Shown: positions 12,701 through 22,608, numbered from the stretch's first letter. The stretch is 64,000 nucleotides of DNA from Antedon mediterranea (GCF_964355755.1 NC_092679.1:6634001-6698000); one strand, 5' to 3'. Numbers and translations: made by a program. Notes: generated from the letters alone by a model not told the origin.

Positions 12701-14416
12701 TATTTATTCATTTAGTATCCATTCAACAATACATACTCCTCTGACCATATTTAGTTTTTGTAATATTTCATTAATAAATGATAAATTATTTCTTATTTGC
12801 CTATCCTTCACAAATTATACCATAATTAAATTTTGAGAAACAGAAAAAAAAAATAGCCCTGATGTGGCTCTACAATGTTGTCATTATAAGATTATTTCTT
12901 TGAGTCTATTTGATTATAATCATTACAATATATTTCTATTTTTGTTTGTTCTTTTTTAAAGAAATCCCAGAAACACCTGCGCAAGTGTCAAAATGCTTTG
13001 CATAAAGTAGCATCTACTGACCCTAAGCAGTCTGAGCTTGAACTGCAACTTACGGTGGAGCTCATGATGTGGGCTTGCAAGTATGTATTTTTATGTATTA
13101 ATTAATATTTATTTTTTTCATTTTATATATTTAGGCACATGTAGCCAAGGAATTCCAATAGTAAATTAATCACTGTCCTACCAGATAGCTGATAATCCCC
13201 CTGAGAAGGGCTATTTTGTGAACCAGTTCACTGGGGTTACCCACTACTCGTCTCAAATAATAAACTGAGTTCTTAATAGTGCACATGGACACTGTACACT
13301 GTACCTACGGTTTATAGTTCTTATCCGAAAAGACTAGTTCCACCACCAGAACTGGGGGCGAGTCGGCCTCAAACCCATGTAAATATTGTTGGCTCTTTAG
13401 GTACGGTAAATGACGCCCCTGCCTTAACCACTCAGGCATTAGACTCGCTACCCCTCATTTGTATAAGTGAATAATCTAGCTTTCTAGGTAAATCTATGTT
13501 TTTACAGCATAGTGTTAACAGTTATAATTATCCTTGCTTATTTTACTGGAATTAACTGTCCCCCTGAATAAGATGTTTTACTGTCATTAACATAATTCTT
13601 TATTTGATAGAATTTCTAGATCACTATTAGTAGCTGGTACAAAACCAAATGAAAAACAAGAGGGGCTGAGCATCATCAATGTAGGCATAGCAAACCTGTC
13701 TGCAACTGCTAAAACTGATTCTGCAAATAAGTAAGGCATTTTTTATTAATATTTTTAATCTAAAAACATAATTCTATGAGCTGTTTTTACAAATGGAAAA
13801 AATATATATATTTATATAGGCTGAGCCAGTTATGTGGGACATGGTACACTGATAGTACATAATAGGTATATATATACACAACAGTAATTGTAAATCGCCC
13901 GGTGATATACTGAAAATGTATTAATTGATTCGAAAATATATATTATTCTCTTTTGCCTTTCATTGGTCCATTTTAATCTTTGAATGTTTTTACTAGGTAA
14001 TGTATTCAATATTTTTTAATTTCCAATCATCAATATATTGTACAATATATGTTTGATCCATTTTTAAAATCAGTACTGTGATACTGAAAGTATTATCAAA
14101 TGGACTTAAAATTATGCCTCAAAATATATATATTGTGCCAGTTCTGCGGTACATTTCATTTCGAAACCTGAGCTGCACTGACGAGATCTAATAAGATCAA
14201 AACAGTACTGTCTGCAGATATATATATATATATATATAATAAGTTAATTAAAATTTATTACGTATTTGTTGCAGAATATTGCTGCTGATTGAACGCTATA
14301 AACAGCTCTGGTTGGAAGTTAACCACCCATCCGGACTGACCGAGTCGCTCTCTGTCTTTCAAGATATTCTTTTAAAATTAGTAGGACCAACCAAAGATTC
14401 AAAACCCATGCTTTGA
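748..14416 (+). CDS. Ankyrin repeat - GH20 hexosaminidase-like fusion protein (22 exons, complete)
   Basis: Exons: 748-835, 1140-1231, 1470-1624, 2067-2197, 3318-3453, 5276-5376, 6002-6153, 6661-6826, 7136-7317, 7466-7567, 7944-8015, 8188-8238, 9105-9169, 9527-9667, 10201-10423, 11007-11053, 11286-11327, 11661-11850, 12400-12642, 12962-13080, 13611-13730, 14275-14416. They join in phase to 2760 bases (919 aa plus TGA). Residues about 50-215 hold three to four ankyrin repeats (for example GNTLLHWA and GTVPLHDAV); 230-300 is a charged linker; from 305 (RLDKLWPQPQ) comes a GH20 N-terminal domain, then the GH20 barrel (YRGVMFDIS near 443, CPGTQAWN, LVTDWAG). By eye, the catalytic H/N-x-G-x-D-E segment is INFGPQIT near 547-554, so the Asp-Glu pair is missing and hydrolase activity is doubtful. 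Intron 4 uses a GC donor; the others are GT-AG. ATG 748 is the first in frame. No signal peptide is seen, so it is probably cytosolic. I do not recognise a named orthologue. Confidence 0.88.
2918..3230. mobile_element. MITE family 1 (TTAA-bounded), copy 1
   Basis: A 313-bp element in intron 4 of the ankyrin-GH20 gene. The ends are inverted repeats, TTAAAGATGTACTGTCACC at the left and GGAGACAATACACCTTTAA at the right, and both carry TTAA, the target of piggyBac-type elements. Related copies lie at 7630-7925 and 43938-44467. There is no coding capacity. The superfamily is inferred from the TTAA ends only. Confidence 0.7.
3617..3786. mobile_element. Short inverted-repeat element (CTGTCAACTCTC ends)
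   Basis: The left end GTACTGTCAACTCTCCCAAT and the right end (GGTATTGAGAGAGTTGACTG, then TAT) are nearly perfect inverted repeats around an AT-rich centre with a second internal copy of CTCTCCCAATACC. This is a non-coding MITE-like insertion in intron 5 of the ankyrin-GH20 gene. Confidence 0.6.
5095..5252. mobile_element. CArG foldback MITE, copy 1
   Basis: Inverted-repeat element with ends of the type CTCTGTCTACACTATCAAAC and inner repeats of the form ATATGCCCAAATATGG. It contains the perfect CArG box CCAAATATGG at 5169-5178. It ends 23 bp before exon 6 of the ankyrin-GH20 gene, so it occupies the 3' end of intron 5. Confidence 0.75.
5416..5618. mobile_element. CArG foldback MITE, copy 2
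   Basis: A long copy with inverted ends (GTCTACACTATCAAACT against AGTTTGATAGTGTAGACAAAG) and four internal repeats of CATATCACTACCATATTT or close variants. Perfect CArG boxes lie at 5490-5499 and 5574-5583. It begins 40 bp after exon 6 of the ankyrin-GH20 gene, so copies 1 and 2 bracket this exon. Confidence 0.8.
5690..5765 (-). repeat. Dispersed retroelement 3' tail-like repeat, copy 1
   Basis: The segment AACCATATTTAATGAGGGTG followed by GATCATCCAGC and GGGACCCTCAGA recurs at 16373-16435, each time next to a T-rich run. In reverse complement this reads as a retroelement end with an A-rich tail, so a minus-strand SINE or LINE 3' end is likely. The family is not recognised. Confidence 0.45.
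6235..6350 (+). repeat. LINE-like 3' tail with GAATT repeats
   Basis: AT-rich sequence ending in TTGAATTGAATTGAAT, the short tandem tail typical of CR1/L2-type retrotransposon 3' ends. It sits in intron 7 of the ankyrin-GH20 gene. A similar AAGTTGAATTGAATTG lies at 62091-62106. Confidence 0.4.
7630..7925. mobile_element. MITE family 1, copy 2 (diverged)
   Basis: Shares the ends (TTAAAGATATATTATTCCCC, and GGGAACAATTCATCTTTAT) and interior blocks (TAATAGTTATTCACTTTGAC, TTTTTGGTTAAAATTAACTG) with the copy at 2918-3230. It is older: the right TTAA is degraded. It lies in intron 10 of the ankyrin-GH20 gene. Confidence 0.6.
8265..8394. mobile_element. MITE family 2 (GGCCAATTTACACAGACG ends)
   Basis: A 130-bp element with inverted ends TTAAGGCCAATTTACACAGA and TCTGTGTAAATTGGCCTTTA, followed internally by CGGTAACGG on the left and ACTGTTACTG on the right. 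It starts 27 bp after exon 12 of the ankyrin-GH20 gene. A diverged relative is at 12004-12136. Confidence 0.7.
8580..9060 (+). repeat. Dispersed repeat ending in an (AAAC)n tail
   Basis: Intron 12 sequence with an ordered layout: GCATACCTCCG near the left end, a short palindrome ACCATGGTCCGG near 8920, then TGCAATAACTTTTCGAGTAA and a tail of five AAAC-type units (9029-9053). This layout resembles interspersed elements of other marine invertebrates that end in such tails. No coding potential is seen; the family name is unknown to me. Confidence 0.4.
9141..9306 (+). repeat. Tandem repeat that includes the exon 13 splice donor
   Basis: The last 29 bases of exon 13 with its donor (AATATTGTGACAATGTATAC, then ACCAAG|GTATGT at 9169) are followed by about three imperfect 39-bp repeats of the same sequence at 9200-9240, 9241-9279 and 9280-9306. 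The first two keep AAG|GTAC, that is donor-like sites at 9228/9229 and 9266/9267. Confidence 0.7.
9721..10032 (-). mobile_element. SINE family A (tRNA-derived), full copy
   Basis: Read on the minus strand it begins with a tRNA-like head: A-box-like GTGTGGCTTATTGTGTTGGA and B-box-like GGTTCAAATCC. A body with GTGTATAAATGGGAACCCGG and CTGATTACTAGG follows, then a 3' end with AGCGCTTAGAGG, GCGCTATATAAAT and an ATT repeat tail. A second copy, interrupted by another SINE, is at 14704-15350. It lies in intron 14 of the ankyrin-GH20 gene. Confidence 0.75.
11366..11480. mobile_element. CArG foldback MITE, copy 3 (right end lost)
   Basis: The left end TAAAGCTCTGTCTACACTAT and the interior with CArG box CCAAATATGG (11418-11427) are present, but the right inverted repeat is not seen, so this copy is truncated. 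It lies in intron 17 of the ankyrin-GH20 gene. Confidence 0.65.
11955..12290. mobile_element. Nested inverted-repeat elements
   Basis: An outer element has ends TATGGTAGATCCCCTATTAA (plus AGGGACACC) and GGTGTCCCTAAGGAGATGTC (plus CTACTGTA), which are imperfect inverted repeats. Inside, 12004-12136 is a diverged MITE family 2 relative (GCCGTAACGGTAAACAGAAA, and AAGCGGGAACCGTCC). This is non-coding sequence in intron 18. Confidence 0.45.
13172..13455 (-). mobile_element. SINE family B (tRNA-Leu/Ser-like head), copy 1
   Basis: On the plus strand it reads GGGGTTACCCACTACTCGTC, TACCTACGGTTTATAG, CTTATCCGAAAAGACTAGTT, then CTCAAACCCATG and CTTAACCACTCAGGCAT. The last two are the reverse complements of a B box and an A box. 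Copies are at 14945-15226 and about 27440-27572, all on the minus strand. It lies in intron 20 of the ankyrin-GH20 gene. Confidence 0.7.
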
Positions 14417-14703
14417 AATTACTCCTTCTGGGGTAACTATGACAGACAATATAATGCAGAGTATTACAATACATTATAACCTCTATTAAGTGGACTCAAC
14501 TTCAGGACCGAATATAGTAGTTGTTTCCCAAAGTACGTGTTCTACTGTATTACATATCATAGCACGATAATTTTATTTAAAACAATTGAAATGTACCATA
14601 GGCCTGATGTAGTATACAACTAACGAATGTTTTTGAGTGGAATGGATAGAATATTTTCATGTGTTAAAAAGTGGACTGAGCTTAGTTTAATATACTAGTC
14701 TAT
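14417..14703 (+). other. 3' flank of the ankyrin-GH20 gene
   Basis: This should hold the 3' UTR of the ankyrin-GH20 gene. No canonical AATAAA is seen close to the stop codon. The segment AACCTCTATTAAGTGGACTC near 14478 resembles the ends of the outer element at 11955-12290. Nothing else is recognised. Confidence 0.4.
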
Positions 14704-15350
14704 TTTTATGAGGATGTGTGGCACAGTGTGTTGGACATTGGACTATTGATCAGGAGATTGTGAGTTCAAATCCAACTCTCGTCGCATTGCTTGTATCCTT
14801 ATTCAAGACACTTTACTTATGTTTGCCTATCTCCACCAAGGTGTATAAATGGGTACCTGGTATAGGCCAAAACACAACTTCGCTGATTACTGGCTGCAAC
14901 ATTATGGATTGATTGAAATATATATTTATACTGGGTAACCTCTTCAGTCAAAGACTGGTCTCCCAGAGGGCCCAGTTGGTGATCAGTGGCTGTGATGTAC
15001 TAATACACCGGGGTAACCCCCTACTCGTCTCGAAAGATGTACTAGGTTCTTTAAAGTGCACACGAGCTAGATGTGTACACTGGACCTACGGTTTATGGTC
15101 CTTATCCGAGAAGACTCGTTCTACTACCAGAACCATGGAGTGAGTGAGCCTCGAACCCATGCCGATGTTATGGCTACGTGATTACGGTTCCACTGTCTTA
15201 ACCGCTCGGCCACTCACTCACTCTGGTAGTATGTTTCGAGACTTGTTTGATCCAAAAAATGACTAGGGTAGTAATGTGAAGCGCTCATAGAAGCTTTGTG
15301 TATTAAGTGTCATATATAAGGTCAACGTATTATTATTATTATTATTATTA
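14704..15350 (+). mobile_element. SINE family A, interrupted by a SINE B
   Basis: The left part 14704 to about 14935 carries the tRNA-like head (GTGTGGCACAGTGTGTTGGA, GAGTTCAAATCC) and the body. The right part 15227-15350 carries the conserved 3' end (GAAGCGCTCATAGAAG, then an ATT repeat and a T run). The middle is a family B SINE in the opposite orientation. The copy at 9721-10032 shows the same layout without interruption, which supports nesting. A 64-residue reading frame across the head is not a gene. Confidence 0.75.
14945..15226 (-). mobile_element. SINE family B, copy 2, nested in SINE A
   Basis: Minus-strand copy with the clearest tRNA-like head: the plus strand shows GCCTCGAACCCATG and CTTAACCGCTCGGCCACTCA, the complements of B and A boxes of a tRNA-Leu/Ser-like promoter. 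The body matches 13172-13455 (CTACTCGTCTCGAAAG, GACCTACGGTTTATGGTCC, CTTATCCGAGAAGACTCGTT). Confidence 0.8.
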
Positions 15351-15985
15351 TTTTTTTTTTCCAACAAAGAAAATTATTATCATTATTTGTTTTATAACAC
15401 ACCTCATGAAAGAAAAATTTTAGTCAATAATTTGCTCATTTAAAAAATGTGATGCTGAGAATCTTGTAATCAACAGCCCACATTACAGATTGGCTTTCAA
15501 ATGTGCAACCTTCACCAGTTTCTCGTTGCACAAAATTGTAAAATCATTTACCAAAAACCTAATTATGATTGATCCAGATAACGCACAGCCTGTCATACGT
15601 ATTCAACCAATGAAATGAAATCTGTTGATCTTTAGGGTAATTTATTTGTGTGAATCAAAAGCGTTGGCATATGTGCTAGTATATTAATATTTTCACCTAC
15701 TTTTTGTGCAACCAATCAAAATATTTTATCCCTTAAATATATTTGTTAATCTAAGAAGGATTTAAAGCATGTTTTATGTCTACATTTGGAGACAAATTTT
15801 TTGTTAGTGCCTTGTTAAGCAAGTGGCCAATATTACATTAATTGTATATATATATTCAAAACACTTATTTTCAGATGATCTATTTATAATATTTATTTAA
15901 ATATCAGGTATAGGGTATTTGAATTTGTTAATATGATATTAACTTACATTTCAGTTGATTTTATCATTAAAAAAATCTTAATGAG
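15351..15985. other. Gene-free intergenic stretch
   Basis: AT-rich sequence between the nested SINEs and the satellite. No exon with supportable coding, RNA gene or repeat family was seen. Confidence 0.5.
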
Positions 15986-16344
15986 CACTGTATTATTATT
16001 ATTATTATTTTGTAGTTATTATTTCAACCCTTTTATTTTTCAACGATGATGTGACATGCACAGAATCACATGATCTGTTCTGCACATTTCCCTGTACTAT
16101 AGTACTGGCAGACTTTTTTTTTGAAAAATGGCCAAATTTCGATCTATAAGTTAATTTTTCCAAAAAATTGGTTACTATAGCATATATGACATGCACAGAA
16201 CCCAATTCGACTCTGTGCATGTTTATTATGCTATAGTAACCATTTATGTCAACAAATAAAAGGGTCGAAAATTTGCCATTTTTGAAAATTTCCCTGTACA
16301 GTGATTTTACCATACATCTATAATATGCTTATAACGCAATATAT

Positions 16345-16480
16345 GCACATTTTTTTTTTTTTTTTTTTTTTTTTAACCATATTTAATGAGGGTGATCCAT
16401 CCAGCTATTGCTGATCATTAGGGACCCTCAGAGGTTCACAAGACAAACCTATACACACGATGCTCTACATAAACAAAGTC
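16345..16480 (-). repeat. Dispersed retroelement 3' tail-like repeat, copy 2, inside satellite
   Basis: A run of about 24 T is followed by AACCATATTTAATGAGGGTG, ATCCATCCAGC and GGGACCCTCAGAGG, matching 5690-5765. In reverse complement the T run is a poly(A) tail, so this looks like a minus-strand retroposon that landed in the left flank of the satellite. Confidence 0.55.
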
Positions 16481-17066
16481 TTATTACAAGTCTTTGGGAG
16501 TGGAGTAATTTGGTCCTTAGAAAAAATCCTGACATTGCATAATAACAGTATTTTAAAAAGTGCGTATTTTGGCCATTTTTCGAAAAAATTGCCATATTTC
16601 GACCTTTTTATTTTTTGACATAAATGGTTACTATATGTCTATAAGATGCTTATAACGCAATATATGCACATATATAGCAACGAGTTTAATCGAAAAATAA
16701 AAAGGTTGAAAATTTGTTATTTTTTGAAAAAAGTCCATGTACTATATTAGTTCAGGGAAATTGTCGAAAAAAAATTTCTATAAGATGCTTATAACGCAAT
16801 ATATGCACATATATAGTAACCAGTTTAATCGAAAAATAAAAAGGTCGAAAATTTGTTATTTTTTGAAAAAAATCCATGTTCAGGGATATTTTTGAAAAAA
16901 ATTGCCAATTTCCGACCTTTTTATTTTTTGACATAAATGGTTACTATAGCATAATAAACTTGCGCAGAGTCGAATAATGGGTTTTGCGCATGCCAATTGT
17001 GCTATAGCAACCAGTTTCATCAAAAAATAAAAAGGCCGAAAATTTGTCATTTTTTGAAAAAAATTG

Positions 17067-19310
17067 CCAATTTTCGACCTTTTTATTTTTTGACATAAAT
17101 GGTTACTATAGCATAATAAACATGCGCAGAGTCGAATAATGGGTTTTGCGCATGCCAATTGTGCTATAGCCACCAGTTTCATCAAAAAATATAAAGGCCG
17201 AAAATTTGTCATTTTTTGAAAAAAATTGCCAATTTTCGACCTTTTTATTTTTTGACATAAATGGTTACTATAGCATAATAAACATACGCAGAGTCGAATA
17301 AAGGGTTCTGCGCATGTCAATTGTGCTATAGTACACTTTTGACATAAATGGTTACGGTACTATTATAGCATAATAAACATGCGCAGAGTCGAATAATGGG
17401 TTCTGCGCATGCCAATTGTGCTATAGTAACCACTTTTGACATAAATTGTTACTATAGCATAATAAACATGTGCAGAGTCGAATAATGTGTTCTGCGCATG
17501 TCAATTGTACTATAGTAACCACTTTTGACAAAAATGGTTACTATAGCATAATAAACATGTGCAGAGTCGAATAATGGGTTCTGCGCATGCCAATTGTGCT
17601 ATAGTAACCAGTTTCATCGAAAAATAAAAAGGCCGAAACAAAATCCCGGTATAGTACAGGGAAATTTTCGAAAAATGATAAATTTTCGACCCTTTTATTT
17701 TTTGACATAAATGGTTACTATAGCATAATAAACATGCGTAGAGTCGAATAATGCGTTCTGCGCATGTCAATTGTACTATAGTAACCACTTTTGACATAAA
17801 TGGTTACTATAGCATAATAAACATGCGCAGAGTCAAATAAAAGGTTCTGCGCATGTCAATTGTGCTATAGTAACCACTTTTGACATAAATGGTTACTATA
17901 GCATAATAAACATGTGCAGAGTCGAATAATGCGTTCTGGCCATGTCAATTGTGCTATAGTAACCAGTTTTGACATAAATGGTTACTATAGCATAATAAAC
18001 ATGCGCAGAGTCGAATAATGGGTGCTGCGCATGCCAATTGTGCTATAGTAACCAGTTTCATCGAAAAATAAAAAGGCCGTAAATTTGTAATTTTTTGAAA
18101 AAATCCCTGTATAGTACAGGGAAATAAAAAGGCCAAAAATTGGTGATTTTTTGAAAAAAATCCCTGTACTATAATTTTCGAATAATGGCAAATTTTCGAC
18201 CTTTTTATTTTTTGACATAAATGGTTACTATAGCATAATAAACATGCGCAGAGTCGAATAATGGGTTTTGCGCATGCCAATTGTGCTATAGCCACCAGTT
18301 TCATCAAAAAATATAAAGGCCGAAAATTTGTCATTTTTTGAAAAAAATTGCCAATTTTCGACCTTTTTATTTTTTGACATAAATGGTTACTATAGCATAA
18401 TAAACATGCGCAGAGTCGAATAAGGGGTTCTGCGCATGTCAATTGTGCTATAGTACACTTTTGACATAAATGGTTACGGTACTATAGCATAATAAACATG
18501 CGCAGAGTCGAATAATGGGTTCTGCGCATGCCAATTGTGCTATAGTAACCACTTTTGACATAAATTGTTACTATAGCATAATAAACATGTGCAGAGTCGA
18601 ATAATGTGTTCTGCGCATGTCAATTGTACTATAGTAACCACTTTTGACAAAAATGGTTACTATAGCATAATAAACATGTGCAGAGTCGAATAATGGGTTC
18701 TGCGCATGCCAATTGTGCTATAGTAACCAGTTTCATCGAAAAATAAAAAGGCCGAAACAAAATCCCGGTATAGTACAGGGAAATTTTCGAAAAATGATAA
18801 ATTTTCGACCCTTTTATTTTTTGACATAAATGGTTACTATAGCATAATAAACATGCGTAGAGTCGAATAATGCGTTCTGCGCATGTCAATTGTACTATAG
18901 TAACCACTTTTGACATAAATGGTTACTATAGCATAATAAACATGCGCAGAGTCAAATAAAAGGTTCTGCGCATGTCAATTGTGCTATAGTAACCACTTTT
19001 GACATAAATGGTTACTATAGCATAATAAACATGTGCAGAGTCGAATAATGCGTTCTGGCCATGTCAATTGTGCTATAGTAACCAGTTTTGACATAAATGG
19101 TTACTATAGCATAATAAACATGCGCAGAGTCGAATAATGGGTGCTGCGCATGCCAATTGTGCTATAGTAACCAGTTTCATCGAAAAATAAAAAGGCCGTA
19201 AATTTGTAATTTTTGGAAAAATCCCTGTATAGTACAGGGAAATAAAAAGGCCAAAAATTGGTGATTTTTTGAAAAAAATCCCTGTACTATAATTTTCGAA
19301 TAATGGCAAA
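17067..19310. repeat. Near-identical 1.12-kb higher-order repeat, two copies
   Basis: Sequence from about 17067-18188 recurs at about 18189-19310 with an offset of 1122 bp that becomes 1119 bp after a 3-bp indel (ACTATTATAGC against ACTATAGC near 17363). Long blocks are identical, for example 17510-17797 and 18629-18916. The few differences seen include CATACGCAG against CATGCGCAG. A further partial repeat continues after 19310. Confidence 0.85.
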
Positions 19311-20089
19311 TTTTCGACCCTTTTATTTGTTGACATAAATGGTTACTATAGCATAGCAAACATGCGCAGAGTCGAATAATGGGTTCTGCGCAAATCAATT
19401 GTGCTATAGTACACTTTTGACATAAATGGTTACGGTACTATAGCATAATAAACATGCGCAGAGTCGAATAATGGGTTCTGCGCATGCCAATTCTGCTATA
19501 GTAACCAGTTTCATCGAAAAACAAGAAGGCCGAAAATTTGTCAATTTTCGACCTTTTTATTTTTTGACATAAATGGTTACTATAGCATAATAAACATGCG
19601 CAGAGTCGAATAATGCTTTCTGCGCATGTCAATTGTGCTATAGTAACCACTTTTGACATAATTGGTTACTATAGCATAATAAACATGCGCAGAGTCGAAT
19701 AATGGGTTCTGCGCATGTCAATTGTGCTATAGTAACCACTTTTAACATAAATGGTTACTATAGCATAACAAACATGCACAGAGTCGAATAATGGGTTCTG
19801 CGCATGTCAATTGTGCTATAGTAACCACTTTTGACATAAATGTTTACGGTATTATAACATAATAAACAGGCGCAGAGTCGAATAAGAGGTTCTGCGCAAA
19901 TCAATTGTGCTGTAGTAACCACTTTTGACATAAATGGTTACTATAGCATAATAAACATGTGCAGAGTCGAATAATGCGTTCTGCCCATGTCAATTGTGCT
20001 ATATAGTAACCAGTTTTGGCATAAATGGTTACTATAGCATAATAAACATGCGCAGAGTCGAATAATGGGTTCTGCGCATGCCAATTGTG

Positions 20090-21340
20090 CTATAGTAACC
20101 AGTTTCATCGAAAAATAAAAAGGCCGAAAATTTGTCATTTTTTGAAAAAATCCCTGTGTAGTACAGGGAAATAAAAAGGCCGAAAATTGGTCATTTTTTG
20201 AAAAAAATCCCTGTACTATAGTACAGGGAAATTTTCGAAAAAAATTGCCAATTTTCGACCTTTTTATTTTTTGACATAAATGGTTACTATAATAAACATG
20301 CGCAGAGTCGAATGATGCTTTCTGCTCTTGTCAATTGTGCTATAGTAACCACTTTTGACATAATTGGTTACTATAGCATGATAAAGATGCGCAGAGTCGA
20401 ATAATGCGTTCTGCGCATGTCAATTGTACTATAGTAACCACTTTTGACATAAATGGTTACTATAGCATAATAAACATGCGCAGAGTCGAATAATGCGTTC
20501 TGCGCATGTCAATTGTGCTATAGTAACCACTTTTGACATAAATGGTTACTATAGCATAATAAACATGTGCAGAGTCGAATAATGCGTTCTGGCCATGTCA
20601 ATTCTGCTATAGTAACCAGTTTTGACATAAATGGTTACTATAGCATAATAAACATGCGCAGAGTCGAATAATGGGTGCTGCGCATGCCAATTGTGCTATA
20701 GTAACCAGTTTCATCGAAAAATAAAAAGGCCGAAAATTGGTGATTTAAAAAAAACAATCCCTGTACTATAATAGTACAGGGAAATTTTCGAAAAATGGCC
20801 AATTTTCGACCCTTTTATTTGTTTACATAAATGGTTACTATAGCATAACAAACATGCGCAGAGTCGAATAATGGGTTCTACGCATGTCAATTGTGCTATA
20901 GTACACTTTTGACATAAATGGTTACGGTACTATAGCATAATAAACATGCGTAGAGTCGAATAATGGGTTCTGCGCATGCCAATTGTGCTATAGTAACCAG
21001 TTTCATCGAAAAATAAAAAGGCCGAAAATTTGTCATTTTTTGAAAAAATCCCTGTGTAGTACAGGGAAATAAAAAGGCCGAAAATTGGTCATTTTTTGAA
21101 AAAAATCCCTGTACTATAGTACAGGGAAATTTTCGAAAAAATTGCCAATTTTCGACCTTTTTATTTTTTGACATAAATGGTTACTATAATAAACATGCGC
21201 AGAGTCGAATGATGCTTTCTGCGCTTGTCAATTGTGCTATAGTAACCACTTTTGACATAATTGGTTACTATAGCATAATAAAGATGCGCAGAGTCGAATA
21301 ATGCGTTCTGCGCATGTCAATTGTACTATAGTAACCACTT
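20090..21340. repeat. Second higher-order repeat, offset about 0.9 kb
   Basis: The block starting AACCAGTTTCATCGAAAAAT near 20098 and running through the variant AATCCCTGTGTAGTACAGGG, the palindromic core and GAATGATGCTTTCTGC recurs near 20997 with an offset of about 899 bp. This indicates an independent segmental duplication within the same satellite. Confidence 0.75.
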
Positions 21341-22463
21341 TTGACATAATTGGTTACTATAGCATAATCAACATGCGCAGAGTCGAATAATGGGTTCTGC
21401 GCATGTCAATTGAACCAGTTTCATCGGAAAATAAAAAGGCCGAAAATTGGTCATTTTTTTGAAAAAAATCCCTGTACTATTAATAGTACAGGGAAATTTT
21501 CGAAAAATGGCAAATTTTCGACCCTTTTATTTGTTGACATAAATGGTTACTATAGCATAACAAACATCCGCAGAGTCGAATAATGGATTCTGCGCATGTC
21601 AATTGTGCTATAGTAACCAGTTTCATCGAAAAATAAAAGGCCGAAAATTGTCATTTGAAAAAATCTCTGTACTTTAGTACAGGAATTTTTTCATATTTCG
21701 ACCTTTTTATTTGTTGACATAAATATATGTCTATAAGTGCGTATTTTGGCCATTTTTGGAAAAAAAAATGGCCATATTTCGACCTTTTTATTTGTTGAGA
21801 TAAATGGTTACTATATGTCTATATGATGCTTATAACGCAATATATGCACATATATAGCAATATTATTGCATAATAACAGTATTTTAAAAAGTGCGTATTT
21901 TGGGCCATTTTTCGAAAAAATCCCTGTACTATTATAGTACAGGGATTTTTTCCAAAAATGGCCATATTTCGACCTTTTTAATTTTTGACATTAATGGTTA
22001 CTATACGTCTATAAGATGCTTATAAACATATATAGCAATATTATTGCATAATAACAGTATTTTAAAAATTGGTCATTTTTCGAAAATTTCCCTGTACATT
22101 GATTTTTTCCAAAAATGGCCAAATTTCGACCATTTTATTTTTCGATGAAGCTGGTTACTATAGCAAATATAACATGCGCAGAACCCATTATTCGACTCTG
22201 CGCATGTTTATTGTGCTATAGTACCCTTTATGTAAAAAAATAAAAGGGTCGAAAATTGCCACTGCAATTGTACTATATATAGCACAGGGATTTTTTCGAA
22301 AAATGGTCAAATATCGACATTTTAACATATTTATAATATTGAGGTAACATTCGCAGAACACATTATTTGCGTCTGCGCATGCCAAATTATGATATAGTGA
22401 CCAGTTATGTAAAAAAATAAAGTGTCGACATTTGGGCATTTTTGAGAAAAAACACTGTTAGAG

Positions 22464-22469
22464 TTTATT
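22464..22469 (-). terminator. Candidate poly(A) signal for DRC7
   Basis: TTTATT on the plus strand is AATAAA on the minus strand, about 140 bp after the DRC7 stop codon. It is the most suitably placed signal, but AT-rich sequence yields chance matches. Confidence 0.45.
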
Positions 22470-22608
22470 TCAGAAAAAAACATATCTTTTATACTGTTAT
22501 TTCATTTACTATAAATTTATTTTTTTTTAAACTTTAAATATTCAATTATGTTTTATATGAAACTAAAAGTTTGATTGTGTACAGCATCACAGCAATTGGT
22601 TACATGCT

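Larger units (their letters stand above)
15986..22440. repeat. Composite foldback satellite, two palindromic modules
   Basis: About 6.4 kb of tandem repeats between two convergent genes. Module 1 (about 85-90 bp, roughly forty copies) is an imperfect palindrome: GGTTACTATAGCA, then CATGCGCAGAGTCGAATAAT, then TTCTGCGCATG and TGCTATAGTAACC. Module 2 is a longer palindrome with arms AAAAAGGCCGAAAATTTG and CAAATTTTCGACCTTTTTAT around a core that can be the perfect palindrome CCCTGTACTATAGTACAGGG (20209-20228). Units near the left edge (16100-16320) and right edge (22140-22250) run in the opposite orientation to the bulk. Minus-strand reading frames here repeat the satellite translation and are not proteins. 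Confidence 0.9.

Noticed and set aside
14718-15143. Two plus-strand reading frames of 64 and 76 residues
   Set aside because: They lie inside nested SINEs; the first covers a tRNA-like promoter head.
16880-21174. Series of minus-strand reading frames with repeats of LACAEPIIRLCACLLCYSNH
   Set aside because: They translate the satellite modules; the frame is set by the repeat length, the sequence is palindromic and there is no gene-like start, splice pattern or composition.
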